From: Acidimicrobiia bacterium
GTDB taxonomy: Bacteria > Actinomycetota > Acidimicrobiia > Spongiisociales > UBA5794
NCBI GenBank assembly: GCA_013003515.1
Contig: JABDIW010000099.1
Coordinates: forward strand, 1 to 16,549
Length of the DNA stretch: 16,549 nucleotides
Direction of reading: 5' to 3'
Below the pieces are notes generated by a model. It saw only the letters and a list, made by a program, of their open reading frames with translations, ran no database searches and had not been told where the DNA came from. Positions 7,670-14,279 of this stretch are shown piece by piece (the stretch's first letter is position 1; every line of letters starts with the position of its first letter). Position numbers and translations under genes: made by a program.

Positions 7670-8517
7670 GCCGCCTCCAACAGGTCTCCGATGCGAGCCG
7701 CGACCTCATACGGCGTCAGCAACCCGAAGAGGTACGGAATGGTGAACGTCGGCGACAGCTCGGCCAACCACGTCGTCTGATCCTCGGCAACCGCCATGTG
7801 GAGCTCGACCGCGCCACGATGGGGGCCGTCGGGGAGCCGGGCCACGGTGCGGGCGGCGATGTCCAGCGGCTCGACCACGCGATTGGCGATGACGCCTGTG
7901 ACGGGCACCAGCGACTCGGCCTTCATCAGAGCCACTGCCTCGAGCGTCTCGTTCACCGGCAGTTCCGATGCGGTGGCGACCAGGATGAGCTCGCAGTCGG
8001 AGTTGAGGACGTCGGCCATCGCCATCGCCTGATCGCGGATGCGACCTGCGGGCACGATCGAGGCAACCGCCTGCGGCGCTCTGAGGTATGAGGCGAGCTG
8101 GCCGAGCGGGGGAGCGTCGACGATGACATGGTCCCATCGGCTCGCCCACACCTCGAAGACCGGCTTGCCCATGGTGATGATCTCCCGAATCCCGGGCGCG
8201 GTCTCGGCAAGGACGGTCAAGGCCCGTGTCAGCTGAGCAGTGGGTGCGGCGCGCGGGACGCGAAGCTGGAGGCGTATGTATTCGTCGAGCGCTGCGGGTC
8301 GGTCGATGGCGAGGGCCGAGATGCCGGGATGGACTTCCCGGGCCTCGTAGGTGAGTCGCTCGACACCGACATGCTCGGCGAGTCCGAGGGGCTCGGTCAT
8401 CCCGATGACGAGTACGCGGGCCCCATGGGCAGCGGCCTTCAGGGCGAGACCGGCCGTGACGGCTGACTTGCCGACACCACCCTTGCCGGAGACGACGACC
8501 AATCGGTTGTCGAGCAT
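7666..8517 (-). CDS. Get3/ArsA-like ATPase, first of pair (canonical P-loop)
   Basis: P-loop ATPase of 283 aa with a complete deviant Walker A SGKGGVGKS (residues 10-18), including the signature lysine K12. The switch II-like element is VIVDAPPLGQ (131-140). Switch I, normally containing DPA, is altered to MTEPLGLAEHV (40-50), so the aspartate expected for activating water is replaced by Glu. This suggests slow or modified hydrolysis, by inference. The pair of one protein with the signature lysine and one without, translated from overlapping genes, suggests a heterodimer. It parallels the Rv3679-like member of the mycobacterial pair. The ATG start follows directly on the stop of the upstream small gene (TAG then ATG) with only a weak GCGGG-type ribosome site. 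Soluble: no membrane segment or tail-anchor-like helix is visible. Confidence 0.83.
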   Translation of the reverse strand: MLDNRLVVVSGKGGVGKSAVTAGLALKAAAHGARVLVIGMTEPLGLAEHVGVERLTYEAREVHPGISALAIDRPAALDEYIRLQLRVPRAAPTAQLTRALTVLAETAPGIREIITMGKPVFEVWASRWDHVIVDAPPLGQLASYLRAPQAVASIVPAGRIRDQAMAMADVLNSDCELILVATASELPVNETLEAVALMKAESLVPVTGVIANRVVEPLDIAARTVARLPDGPHRGAVELHMAVAEDQTTWLAELSPTFTIPYLFGLLTPYEVAARIGDLLEAA

Positions 8518-8730
8518 CTACCCGCCGAGCGGGATGCGCAATACGAGGGCCCCGTCCTCGACCGCCCACTCCGCAGCTCCAACGAGGGAGTAGTCGGTGA
8601 AGTCGGTCTCCATCTGGGCGACGTACGCACGTCGTGCGTCAGCCTCCAGCGGGGGGATCCCCCGTTCGCGAACGGCCTCGGCGCGCTCACGGAACCGGGC
8701 GAGGAACTCGTCGACGTTGAAATCTGACAT
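8518..8730 (-). CDS. Conserved-looking small protein of unknown function (70 aa)
   Basis: Small soluble protein of unrecognised family. It begins MSDFNVDEFLARFRERAEAV and ends in a hydrophobic strand-like stretch, ALVLRIPLGG. The N-terminal half looks helical and charged. There are no cysteines, signal peptide or membrane segment. Start: ATG at 8730 is preferred to an upstream in-frame TTG at 8742, because no ribosome site precedes the TTG and AGGG sits just before the ATG. It lies 35 nt after the ThyX-like gene and directly abuts the first ATPase gene, so it is almost certainly co-transcribed. Its position suggests an accessory subunit or adaptor of the ATPase pair, which is inference from context only. 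Confidence 0.7.
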   Translation of the reverse strand: MSDFNVDEFLARFRERAEAVRERGIPPLEADARRAYVAQMETDFTDYSLVGAAEWAVEDGALVLRIPLGG

Positions 8731-8765
8731 GGCCCTAGTCAACCATGCCCGAGACCGGTTTCAGG

Positions 8766-10415
8766 TCACTCGGGCTCGGAGAGACCTGCCGCGGCGCGCT
8801 TGGCGGCGGCGCGACGTTCTCCTTCAAGGCGGGCCAGGTCGTAGTCGTTGTGGTCGACATAGCTCATCGCATCGGCGATCCGGTGGTGGCCGGCCTGGTC
8901 GCGGATCAGCCGGTGCATCTCCTGGCACACCCTGCGGTAGTCGGGATGACCTCCCGGCGCGGTTCTCAGCTCGAGAAGATGAAACGCCTCTCGGGCATTG
9001 AGCTGGAAGAAGAAGCGGATCTTGTAGGCGAACGGGACGACGTACTGCGCAGCGTCCTCACCGATGTCGGAGGCGAGGGCCCCGTGGAGGTCGGCGGTGC
9101 GATCCATTGCTTCGCGCCACACGGCTTCGGCGCCGATATCGACGATCGACTCGGGCAGGACGTATCCATGGAGTGGTCCGAGACGCTGCCAATCGAGGGT
9201 GAGTAGACGGTGGCGCTGGAGGTCTCGGAAGATCCCGTAGTCGGCAAGGATGTCGAACCGGTATCCCACCCGTTCCATGCCGCGCCCCGGTTTGTGGCGT
9301 CGATTGCCGCGGTCGCCGACGTACGCCGCGAAGAGGCGGTCGATGTCGTCCTCGCTCATCGTGCGGGATGCCTCGAGCAGTGAGTCGTCGGGGAGGTCGG
9401 TGTAGGGGTAGAGGGCGGCAGCGGCGACCTTTCGTTCGGCGTCGTGGTCCCAATCGACCAGGACGACCTCGGATCGTGCCTCGGGGCCGGCTGTGTAGCG
9501 CGACGCCTCGAGCTTCATCCTCCCGGCCACGTCTTCGAGGTAACGGGTCCAGGCCCCGCCTCGCTCGGGCACGTCGACCCGGCGCATGAAAGCCGGCATC
9601 ATCTTGCGCAGCTCGGTGAGCATCATCCCGGCGTAGTCGCGGGCCTCGGCCAGGGGATGAGCGAACATCCGAAGCAGCATCATCTCGTACGCCTGGCCCG
9701 AGGCGAAGATCCCGACGTTCGACGAAGTTGCCGCGGGCAGGAGCCCTCGCAGGTCGTCACATGCCTTGGCGCGGATCGTCGAACGCCACACGAACCCCGA
9801 GTCGCTGTCTTGTTTGGGGTACAGCGTCTCGTAATAGGGGACGAGACGCCCGACCAACTCGGCATAGGTGTCGAACAACCAGTCCATCGTCGCGGTGTAG
9901 GTGGCTGAATGGCTGGAACCGGCGACCTCGGGGGGGACGATGTATCGGTAGCGATCGCCCAGCTTCTGGTCGTAGAAGATGTATCGCGTCGACTGCTCCA
10001 GGTACGAAGCCAGCCGGCCCCACTCCAGCACCTTGGTGAGGATGTTCGAAGCCTGCTCACAGGCCAGGTGAGCGCCACCGAGCTGCGCCACAGAGTCGTC
10101 GCCGTACTCGGTGAAGACCCGCTGGTAGAGATCCTCGGCCCGTTGACGATCGACGATCGGATCGCCGGACTCCAGGGCCGATGCGAGGGAGGCGACGCCG
10201 GTGTCGGGCTGGTTGTAGAACTCGTCGAGGAACAGTCGCCGGACCGACTTGGGTGAGCGGCTGTATCGGGCGAACAGCGCGCCCTTGACCACCTCGGGCA
10301 GATTGCGAATCCCGAACACCGGGGAATCGAGGTTCGTGAAGAAGCGATCGAGCACCGTGCGTTCGTCGTCGGTGAACGACTCCGAGACGTAGACGGTGGG
10401 CGTGGTCGCGCTCAT
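8766..10415 (-). CDS. Double-length ThyX-like protein (two ThyX-type domains)
   Basis: This 549-aa protein is about twice the length of a flavin-dependent thymidylate synthase (ThyX, 220-250 aa) and reads as two ThyX-like domains in tandem. Canonical ThyX has RHRX7S followed by xRY, binding FAD and dUMP. The first domain (about 35-280) has the context EWGRLASYLEQSTRY (131-145): RHR has become WGR (132-134), while S142 and RY (144-145) are kept. The second domain (about 350-520) has RHR intact (401-403) but R411 in place of the serine and no following RY. It keeps NAR (473-475) and LELR (481-484) of the dUMP/flavin-binding helix. Full thymidylate synthase activity is therefore doubtful for either half alone. 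It is the first gene of a four-gene operon. The ATG is preceded by GAGGAG at about 5 nt, a strong site. The family call is good and the function unknown. Confidence 0.85.
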   Translation of the reverse strand: MSATTPTVYVSESFTDDERTVLDRFFTNLDSPVFGIRNLPEVVKGALFARYSRSPKSVRRLFLDEFYNQPDTGVASLASALESGDPIVDRQRAEDLYQRVFTEYGDDSVAQLGGAHLACEQASNILTKVLEWGRLASYLEQSTRYIFYDQKLGDRYRYIVPPEVAGSSHSATYTATMDWLFDTYAELVGRLVPYYETLYPKQDSDSGFVWRSTIRAKACDDLRGLLPAATSSNVGIFASGQAYEMMLLRMFAHPLAEARDYAGMMLTELRKMMPAFMRRVDVPERGGAWTRYLEDVAGRMKLEASRYTAGPEARSEVVLVDWDHDAERKVAAAALYPYTDLPDDSLLEASRTMSEDDIDRLFAAYVGDRGNRRHKPGRGMERVGYRFDILADYGIFRDLQRHRLLTLDWQRLGPLHGYVLPESIVDIGAEAVWREAMDRTADLHGALASDIGEDAAQYVVPFAYKIRFFFQLNAREAFHLLELRTAPGGHPDYRRVCQEMHRLIRDQAGHHRIADAMSYVDHNDYDLARLEGERRAAAKRAAAGLSEPE

Positions 10416-10521
10416 GGCTCTCCTCGCCGGCCAGCACGTCCGGCGTAGCGAATTACGGCCGTGTGATTCTCGCAGTGCTGCGCTGCCATCTGCAAGTGGG
10501 CTCGAACCGGCCGGGACCCGC

Positions 10522-10534
10522 TACCTTCCTGGAT
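10522..10534 (+). promoter_or_regulatory. Putative leaderless -10 element before the small membrane protein
   Basis: TACCTT (10522-10527) fits TANNNT and lies 7 nt before the GTG at 10535. No ribosome binding site is visible, which fits transcription starting at or next to the start codon. No clear -35 is seen. Confidence 0.35.
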
Positions 10535-10825
10535 GTGATCCTCCTCCGCCTGCTCATCGGGGCCTTGATCGCCGCCATCGCTGCGATCGCCATCGTTCCC
10601 CTCTTCGTGCTGCTCGATCTGGTCGATGGCGGGAGCGGCTGGGGGATCTGCCCCGACGGGCTCGCCATCTGCCGATCGTCGTACTTCGACGGGCCTGAGC
10701 TCTTCGCCGTTCTTCTCATCGTGATGGGTGCGCTCGCCTTCGTCCTCCACGTCACCATCGTCATCTATCGCAAGCTGGGTGCTCGGGCGGCGCGGCGCTC
10801 GATCGACCTCAGTGGGCGGGACTGA
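10535..10825 (+). CDS. Small membrane protein, two TM segments (96 aa)
   Basis: Unrecognised small integral membrane protein. Hydrophobic segments are an N-terminal one (about residues 3-28, rich in Leu/Ile/Ala) and a second (about 56-80). Between them is a loop with two cysteines (ICPDGLAIC) that could be extracytoplasmic and disulfide-bonded, by inference. The C-terminus is basic (RKLGARAARR), consistent with a cytoplasmic tail under the positive-inside rule. The frame is open back to a GTG at 10463, but the extra 24 residues look non-coding, so the GTG at 10535 is preferred because a TANNNT hexamer sits 7 nt before it. The 3' end overlaps the convergent EamA transporter gene by 17 nt. No function can be assigned. 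Confidence 0.6.
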   Translation: MILLRLLIGALIAAIAAIAIVPLFVLLDLVDGGSGWGICPDGLAICRSSYFDGPELFAVLLIVMGALAFVLHVTIVIYRKLGARAARRSIDLSGRD

Positions 10826-11693
10826 CCGACTCTGCAGCCGGCAACGGGTCGTCGTCAGAGTCGACCGATGTGAGGACCGACACGATGGCGGCGAGGATCA
10901 GGACGGCGCCCACCCACCCTCGGGTGGTCAGGCGCTCGCCGAGCACTATCGCTGCCGTGGCCGCGGCAAACACGGGCTCGAGGGCGAGAACGAGAGCCGT
11001 TCGGTTGGGCCCGATCACGGTCTGGGCCCACACCTGGACGAGGAACGCTCCGGCGCTGACAACGAGGCCGGTGAGGACCACGGCGAGCAACGGGGCCCCA
11101 ACCGGGAACTCGAGACTGCCGAAAGCCACGGCCCACGCCAGCGCGAGGATCGCTGTCACCAGGAGCTGCACCGCGGTGAGCGGAATGACCCGGTGGCGGT
11201 GCGCGACTCGTGACAGCGCCACGATGTGGCCGGCAAAGGCGATGGCACAGCCGACGGTGAGGAGGTCACCGGTGGCCAGGCTGAATCCGTCTCCCAGTGT
11301 CAGGAGCGCCAGGCCGCCGAAGGCGACGAGCGAGCCGCCGAGGACGACAGGGCGGATCGAGACCCGGTTCACTGCCGCGGCCACGGCCGGGGTGAACACG
11401 ACATAGAGACCGGTGATCAATCCAGAGTTGGATGCCGAGGTCTGGGCGAGGCCTTCGGTCTGGAGCGCGTAGCCGGCGAAGAGAAGGACGCCCGTCAGGA
11501 TCCCGTCTCGCCAGGTGGATGCCGTTCTCGGCGGAGCCAGGACGGCGAGCACGAGGGCGCCGAGAAGAAAGCGCCACCCCACGAAACTCATCGGACTGAC
11601 TTCGAGGAGCGCTTCCTTGATCACCACGAAGGTGGCGCCGAACCCGAAGGCGGCGAGAGCGAGAGCGGAGATGGCGGATCGGGTCGAGCTCAT
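10809..11693 (-). CDS. EamA/DMT-family transporter (294 aa)
   Basis: Inner-membrane permease of the drug/metabolite transporter superfamily (EamA, RhaT-like). About ten hydrophobic helices are arranged as two homologous five-helix EamA repeats (about residues 1-135 and 140-275). The first has the typical FGFGATFVVIKEALLEVSP start and SASNSGLITGLYVVFTP end. The second ends with ALVLALEPVFAAATAAIVLGE, the family's conserved E-P-V...GE element. The C-terminal tail is acidic (DSDDD). The ATG at 11693 is chosen over an upstream in-frame start at 11819 because it begins directly at the first helix and the longer form would overlap the divergent gene. Substrate is unknown; the family includes amino acid, metabolite and drug exporters. 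No Shine-Dalgarno sequence is obvious. Confidence 0.88.
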   Translation of the reverse strand: MSSTRSAISALALAAFGFGATFVVIKEALLEVSPMSFVGWRFLLGALVLAVLAPPRTASTWRDGILTGVLLFAGYALQTEGLAQTSASNSGLITGLYVVFTPAVAAAVNRVSIRPVVLGGSLVAFGGLALLTLGDGFSLATGDLLTVGCAIAFAGHIVALSRVAHRHRVIPLTAVQLLVTAILALAWAVAFGSLEFPVGAPLLAVVLTGLVVSAGAFLVQVWAQTVIGPNRTALVLALEPVFAAATAAIVLGERLTTRGWVGAVLILAAIVSVLTSVDSDDDPLPAAESVSPAH

Positions 11694-11719
11694 GGGTGTC
11701 GGGAATCCAGGACGGTTCG

Positions 11720-11731
11720 TACACTGGCCCG
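11720..11731 (+). promoter_or_regulatory. Putative leaderless -10 element TACACT
   Basis: TACACT (11720-11725) matches TANNNT and is 6 nt before the ATG at 11732. No ribosome binding site is present. It sits in the 38-bp gap between this gene and the divergent EamA gene. Confidence 0.42.
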
Positions 11732-12163
11732 ATGACACCCGAGACGCAAAGGCTGCCGCTCCGCGACCGCCTGCCCGACTACCTGGCGTTGTTCGCAGTG
11801 GGTGTCGCGGTGTCTGCAACGATCGGGCTGGTCATCTGGCTGGTGTCGTCTGCACATCTGGCCGATGCCGTTGGCTACACGATGGCGGGGCTGGGTGTCG
11901 TCCTCCTGCTCTCGGGTGGTGCCAGTGGGGGAGGATTCGCCAACATCGGTGTCGGTGCCGTCGAAGCGATGTTCGGTGGCAGGAGGAGGCACGACGACGA
12001 CGCCGGTGACCCCAACGTGAGGATGGGGCGTGCCACATCCGTCGACCCCTACGAGAGGCTGCGCAAGGGTCTTCGACCCGGGCCGAACCCGATGGCGTTC
12101 TGGCGAGTGATCGGCGGTGCCTGCTACCTGGCGCTGGGGATCGCCATCTCGGGTCTCGGCTGA
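11732..12163 (+). CDS. Small membrane protein of unknown function (143 aa)
   Basis: Unrecognised integral membrane protein with three likely membrane segments: about residues 17-40 (YLALFAVGVAVSATIGLVIW), 46-66 (GYTMAGLGVVLLLSGG) and a C-terminal one at about 122-142 (FWRVIGGACYLALGIAISGL). Between the second and third is a hydrophilic loop of about 50 residues containing RRRHDDD, probably cytoplasmic. It also has a glycine-rich stretch, GGASGGGFANIGVGAVEAMF. The ATG start is supported by the TACACT -10 element 6 nt upstream and by absence of any ribosome site, giving a leaderless transcript. It converges on another small membrane protein with only 3 bp between stops. No family name can be given. 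Confidence 0.72.
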   Translation: MTPETQRLPLRDRLPDYLALFAVGVAVSATIGLVIWLVSSAHLADAVGYTMAGLGVVLLLSGGASGGGFANIGVGAVEAMFGGRRRHDDDAGDPNVRMGRATSVDPYERLRKGLRPGPNPMAFWRVIGGACYLALGIAISGLG

Positions 12164-12166
12164 ACC

Positions 12167-12565
12167 TCAACCGCCGGCAACACGGCGGCTCAGGGTTGCC
12201 GCGGCACCCCCGAGCAATGCCACCGTCGCTCCGAGCAGTACCCACGCTCCGGTTCCCACCGACCCCGATCCTGCGATTGACACTGCGGTGTCGGCGGCGC
12301 GAACCGCATCGACGACCTTGGTGACGGCAAACAGCGCCGCCAACGCAGCCGACACGATCGTGACCAGGGCGAGGAATGGCCTCATTCCCTCTGCCCGATC
12401 GCCAACCAGGGCGAGAAGGACAGGGAGTGCGAGAAAGAACAGAATCGGCCAGGCGTCGCCATCGATGCCGTTCGTCGAGCCCGTCGGAGTGTCGAGGAAC
12501 GTGAGTCCGAGAGATACGGCGCAGGTGGCTGCGGCGACCAGGATGATCCAGCGGGAGAAGTGCAT
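12167..12565 (-). CDS. Small membrane protein of unknown function (132 aa)
   Basis: Unrecognised integral membrane protein with four probable membrane segments: about residues 5-24 (WIILVAAATCAVSLGLTFL), 37-56 (AWPILFFLALPVLLALVGD), 62-82 (RPFLALVTIVSAALAALFAV) and 103-125 (TGAWVLLGATVALLGGAAATL). The first loop, DTPTGSTNGIDGD, is probably outside. The frame is open far upstream, but the upstream part is an arginine-rich shadow of the thioesterase gene, so the start is the ATG at 12565. That ATG is two bases after the thioesterase stop, with GAGG nearby. It is the third gene of the xpt-thioesterase operon. Function is unknown and no catalytic motif is seen. Confidence 0.72.
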   Translation of the reverse strand: MHFSRWIILVAAATCAVSLGLTFLDTPTGSTNGIDGDAWPILFFLALPVLLALVGDRAEGMRPFLALVTIVSAALAALFAVTKVVDAVRAADTAVSIAGSGSVGTGAWVLLGATVALLGGAAATLSRRVAGG

Positions 12566-12567
12566 GC

Positions 12568-12999
12568 TCAGGGCCTCATTTCCTCTGCGACGATGAACAG
12601 ACCTGATGCCGTTGCCACCGGCTTGTCTTGCCCCACGACAAACAGCTGGCTCTCGATGCGGATTCGTCGTCCCCGTCGCTCGGTCACCGCTGCCTCGATC
12701 CGGTAGGCGGCGTCGACCGGAGCCTTCGCTGCATACCGGAAGTCGAGGGTCCCGGTGAACACGAAGACGTCGTGCGTCAACATTGCCGACCATGCCATCG
12801 CCTCGTCGAGGGCGGCGGCCACGATGCCACCGTGGAGGATTCCATCGAAACCCTGGTACTCGGGGCGCGGAGCCCACGAGACAGCGATCCCGGACGCCGT
12901 CCGCTCGAAGCCATCGAGCTGGAGGCCGAGCGGGTTGGAGCGACCACAGCCGAAACACCTGTCGTACTCCTGCCGGATCCGGTCCATGTCGAGGCTCAT
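12568..12999 (-). CDS. PaaI-like hotdog-fold thioesterase (143 aa)
   Basis: Single hotdog-fold acyl-CoA thioesterase of the PaaI/4HBT superfamily, hydrolysing an acyl- or aryl-CoA thioester. The N-terminal CFGCGRSNPLGLQL element has a C15/C18 pair. The catalytic-helix region is GILHGGIVAAALDEAMAW (residues 53-70), with HGG (56-58) and D65/E66 as candidate active-site residues. A beta-strand region, TGTLDFRYAAKAPVDA, is typical of the fold. Length matches the family and the protein should be a soluble oligomer. The ATG overlaps the xpt stop by 4 nt (ATGA, 12996-12999) and GAGGTGG precedes it, so it is translated with xpt. Substrate is unknown. The link to purine salvage is not obvious and may be only operon packing. 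Confidence 0.85.
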   Translation of the reverse strand: MSLDMDRIRQEYDRCFGCGRSNPLGLQLDGFERTASGIAVSWAPRPEYQGFDGILHGGIVAAALDEAMAWSAMLTHDVFVFTGTLDFRYAAKAPVDAAYRIEAAVTERRGRRIRIESQLFVVGQDKPVATASGLFIVAEEMRP

Positions 13000-13562
13000 G
13001 GGGCCACCTCGAATCGTCCCTCGCCGAGCGACGTGATCGTCACCACGGACTCCACCCTCCAGCTTCGTTGCTCGAGGCGCTGGCGCCCGCCCAGGGTCGC
13101 CTTCTCGATGAGGAAACCGAAGCCGACCACATCGGCCCCGGCCTCGGTGGTGATCTCGCCGAGGGCCGCTGCGGTCCGACCTCCGGAGAGAAAGTCGTCG
13201 ACGACGAGAACGCGTTCTGCAGGCGAAATGGCGCGTCGCGACACCTCGACCCGGTACTCGGTGCCACGTGTTGGGGACGTGATCGTCCTCGATAGTGCGT
13301 AACGGTCCCCGATGCCGAGGTACTTCTTGGCGTACACCACGGGTACCTGGAGAGCGGCACCGCAGAAGATGGCAGGGGCGATTCCGGAGGCTTCTGCAGT
13401 GAGAACGAGGTCGATATCGGAACCGGCGTACCGGTCGACGAGGTCCCTGGCAGCGGAATCGACGATCCCGAGTTCCACCCTGTGGTTGAGGAACTCATCG
13501 ACCATCAGGAGGTCACCGTCGACGCGAGCGCGTTCCAGCACCGCCTGTCGTAGCGTGGTCAT
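12996..13562 (-). CDS. xpt: Xanthine phosphoribosyltransferase
   Basis: Type I phosphoribosyltransferase of 188 aa, the length of Bacillus Xpt, converting xanthine and PRPP to XMP in purine salvage. Matches to the Xpt pattern include VDEFLNHRVE (residues 21-30), EASGIAPA (57-64) and the PRPP loop VLVVDDFLSGGRT (118-130). The C-terminal IEKATLGGR (152-160) and WRVESVVTITSLGEG (168-182) also match. The frame is open upstream to 13823 but that would run antisense through nth. The ATG at 13562 gives the family N-terminus and has a TACGCT hexamer 8 nt upstream. The leader is too short for the purine riboswitch seen before Bacillus xpt. It is the first gene of a three-gene operon. The specificity call (xanthine rather than another purine) rests on family resemblance. 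Confidence 0.88.
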   Translation of the reverse strand: MTTLRQAVLERARVDGDLLMVDEFLNHRVELGIVDSAARDLVDRYAGSDIDLVLTAEASGIAPAIFCGAALQVPVVYAKKYLGIGDRYALSRTITSPTRGTEYRVEVSRRAISPAERVLVVDDFLSGGRTAAALGEITTEAGADVVGFGFLIEKATLGGRQRLEQRSWRVESVVTITSLGEGRFEVAP

Positions 13563-13576
13563 CGGCCGAGAGCGTA
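13563..13576 (-). promoter_or_regulatory. Putative near-leaderless -10 element TACGCT before xpt
   Basis: On the minus strand TACGCT (plus-strand 13571-13576, AGCGTA) matches TANNNT and is 8 nt before the xpt ATG. No ribosome binding site is visible, which suggests a transcript with no or nearly no leader. Confidence 0.38.
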
Positions 13577-13607
13577 GGCGATCGACCGGCGCCACCGGTG
13601 TGCTCCG

Positions 13608-13619
13608 TAGGATCGCAGC
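13608..13619 (+). promoter_or_regulatory. Putative leaderless -10 element TAGGAT before nth
   Basis: TAGGAT (13608-13613) matches TANNNT and is 6 nt before the GTG of nth. There is no ribosome site. The whole divergent gap to xpt is 57 bp, so both promoters overlap or lie back to back. Confidence 0.42.
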
Positions 13620-14279
13620 GTGCATTCCCCGACTCCAGATCAGCGCCGTCACGCCAGGGTGATCCTCAACCGACTCGTGAAGCGATATCCGGATGCGACC
13701 ACGGCCCTCGACTACGTCGATCCCTGGCAGCTGCTGGTTGCCACCGTGCTGTCCGCCCAGACGACAGACGAGAACGTCAACAAGGTCACCCCGGCGTTGT
13801 TCGCTGCATACCCGTCGGCCCATGATCTGGCCGAAGCCGACCCGGACGACGTCGAGAGACTGGTGTTCTCGACAGGCTTCTACCGTCAGAAGACGAAGTC
13901 GATCATCTCGCTGTCGATCGATCTGGTCGACCGTTTCGACGGCGTCGTCCCAAAGGACCTCGACGAACTCGTGTCACTACGCGGCGTCGGTCGCAAGACG
14001 GCCAGCGTCGTGCTCGCCGAAGCGTGGGGGATGCCGGCCATAGCGGTCGACACGCACGTCAAGCGTGTCGCTCATCGGCTCGGCATGACAACCGAGAGGG
14101 ACCCGGTGAAGGTGGAAGCCGATCTTGCGGCGATCTACCCGGAGGATCGCTGGTCGGGTATCTCGATGCGGGTCATCCAGTTCGGCAGGGACATCTGCGA
14201 CGCCAGGACCCCCCGATGCTGGGAGTGCTTCCTCGCCGACCGATGCCCGTACCCGGACAAGACCCCGCGACCCGACTGA
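13620..14279 (+). CDS. nth: Endonuclease III (DNA glycosylase/AP lyase)
   Basis: Base-excision repair enzyme, 219 aa, that removes oxidised pyrimidines and nicks the strand by beta-elimination. The helix-hairpin-helix LVSLRGVGRKTASVVL (residues 117-132) carries the catalytic lysine K126. It is followed by the catalytic aspartate D144 in AVDTHVKRV. The C-terminal iron-sulfur loop has the exact C-X6-C-X2-C-X5-C spacing (C193, C200, C203, C209) for a [4Fe-4S] cluster. The N-terminal ATVLSAQTTDENVNKV matches the family's conserved LSAQTTD helix. The GTG start is supported by the TAGGAT -10 element 6 nt upstream. The stop overlaps the start of the MATE gene (TGATG, 14277-14281). All key residues are present, so it should be active. 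Confidence 0.97.
   Translation: MHSPTPDQRRHARVILNRLVKRYPDATTALDYVDPWQLLVATVLSAQTTDENVNKVTPALFAAYPSAHDLAEADPDDVERLVFSTGFYRQKTKSIISLSIDLVDRFDGVVPKDLDELVSLRGVGRKTASVVLAEAWGMPAIAVDTHVKRVAHRLGMTTERDPVKVEADLAAIYPEDRWSGISMRVIQFGRDICDARTPRCWECFLADRCPYPDKTPRPD

Noticed and set aside
6665..8517. Arsenite efflux (ArsA) role for the ATPase pair
   Set aside because: No arsB, arsR, arsD or arsC gene is nearby, and each protein is a single-domain ATPase rather than the double-domain ArsA.
8766..10415. Annotation as an ordinary thymidylate synthase ThyX
   Set aside because: Length is double the family norm and neither half has the complete RHRX7S-x-RY motif, so the activity cannot be assumed.
12566..12958. 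N-terminal extension of the small membrane protein at 12167-12565
   Set aside because: The extra 131 residues are an Arg/Pro-rich frame-shifted reading of the thioesterase gene. The hydrophobic protein begins at the ATG at 12565, coupled to the thioesterase stop.
13563..13619. Purine riboswitch before xpt, as in Bacillus
   Set aside because: The divergent gap is only 57 bp, too short for the aptamer plus expression platform, and the xpt transcript appears to have almost no leader.
13563..13823. N-terminal extension of Xpt upstream of 13562
   Set aside because: It would run antisense through nth and cross both promoters. The Xpt family N-terminus and length match the start at 13562.
14024..14278. 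N-terminal extension of the MATE protein within nth
   Set aside because: The residues encoded are a frame-shifted reading of the nth catalytic region. MATE proteins start where the ATG at 14279 lies.
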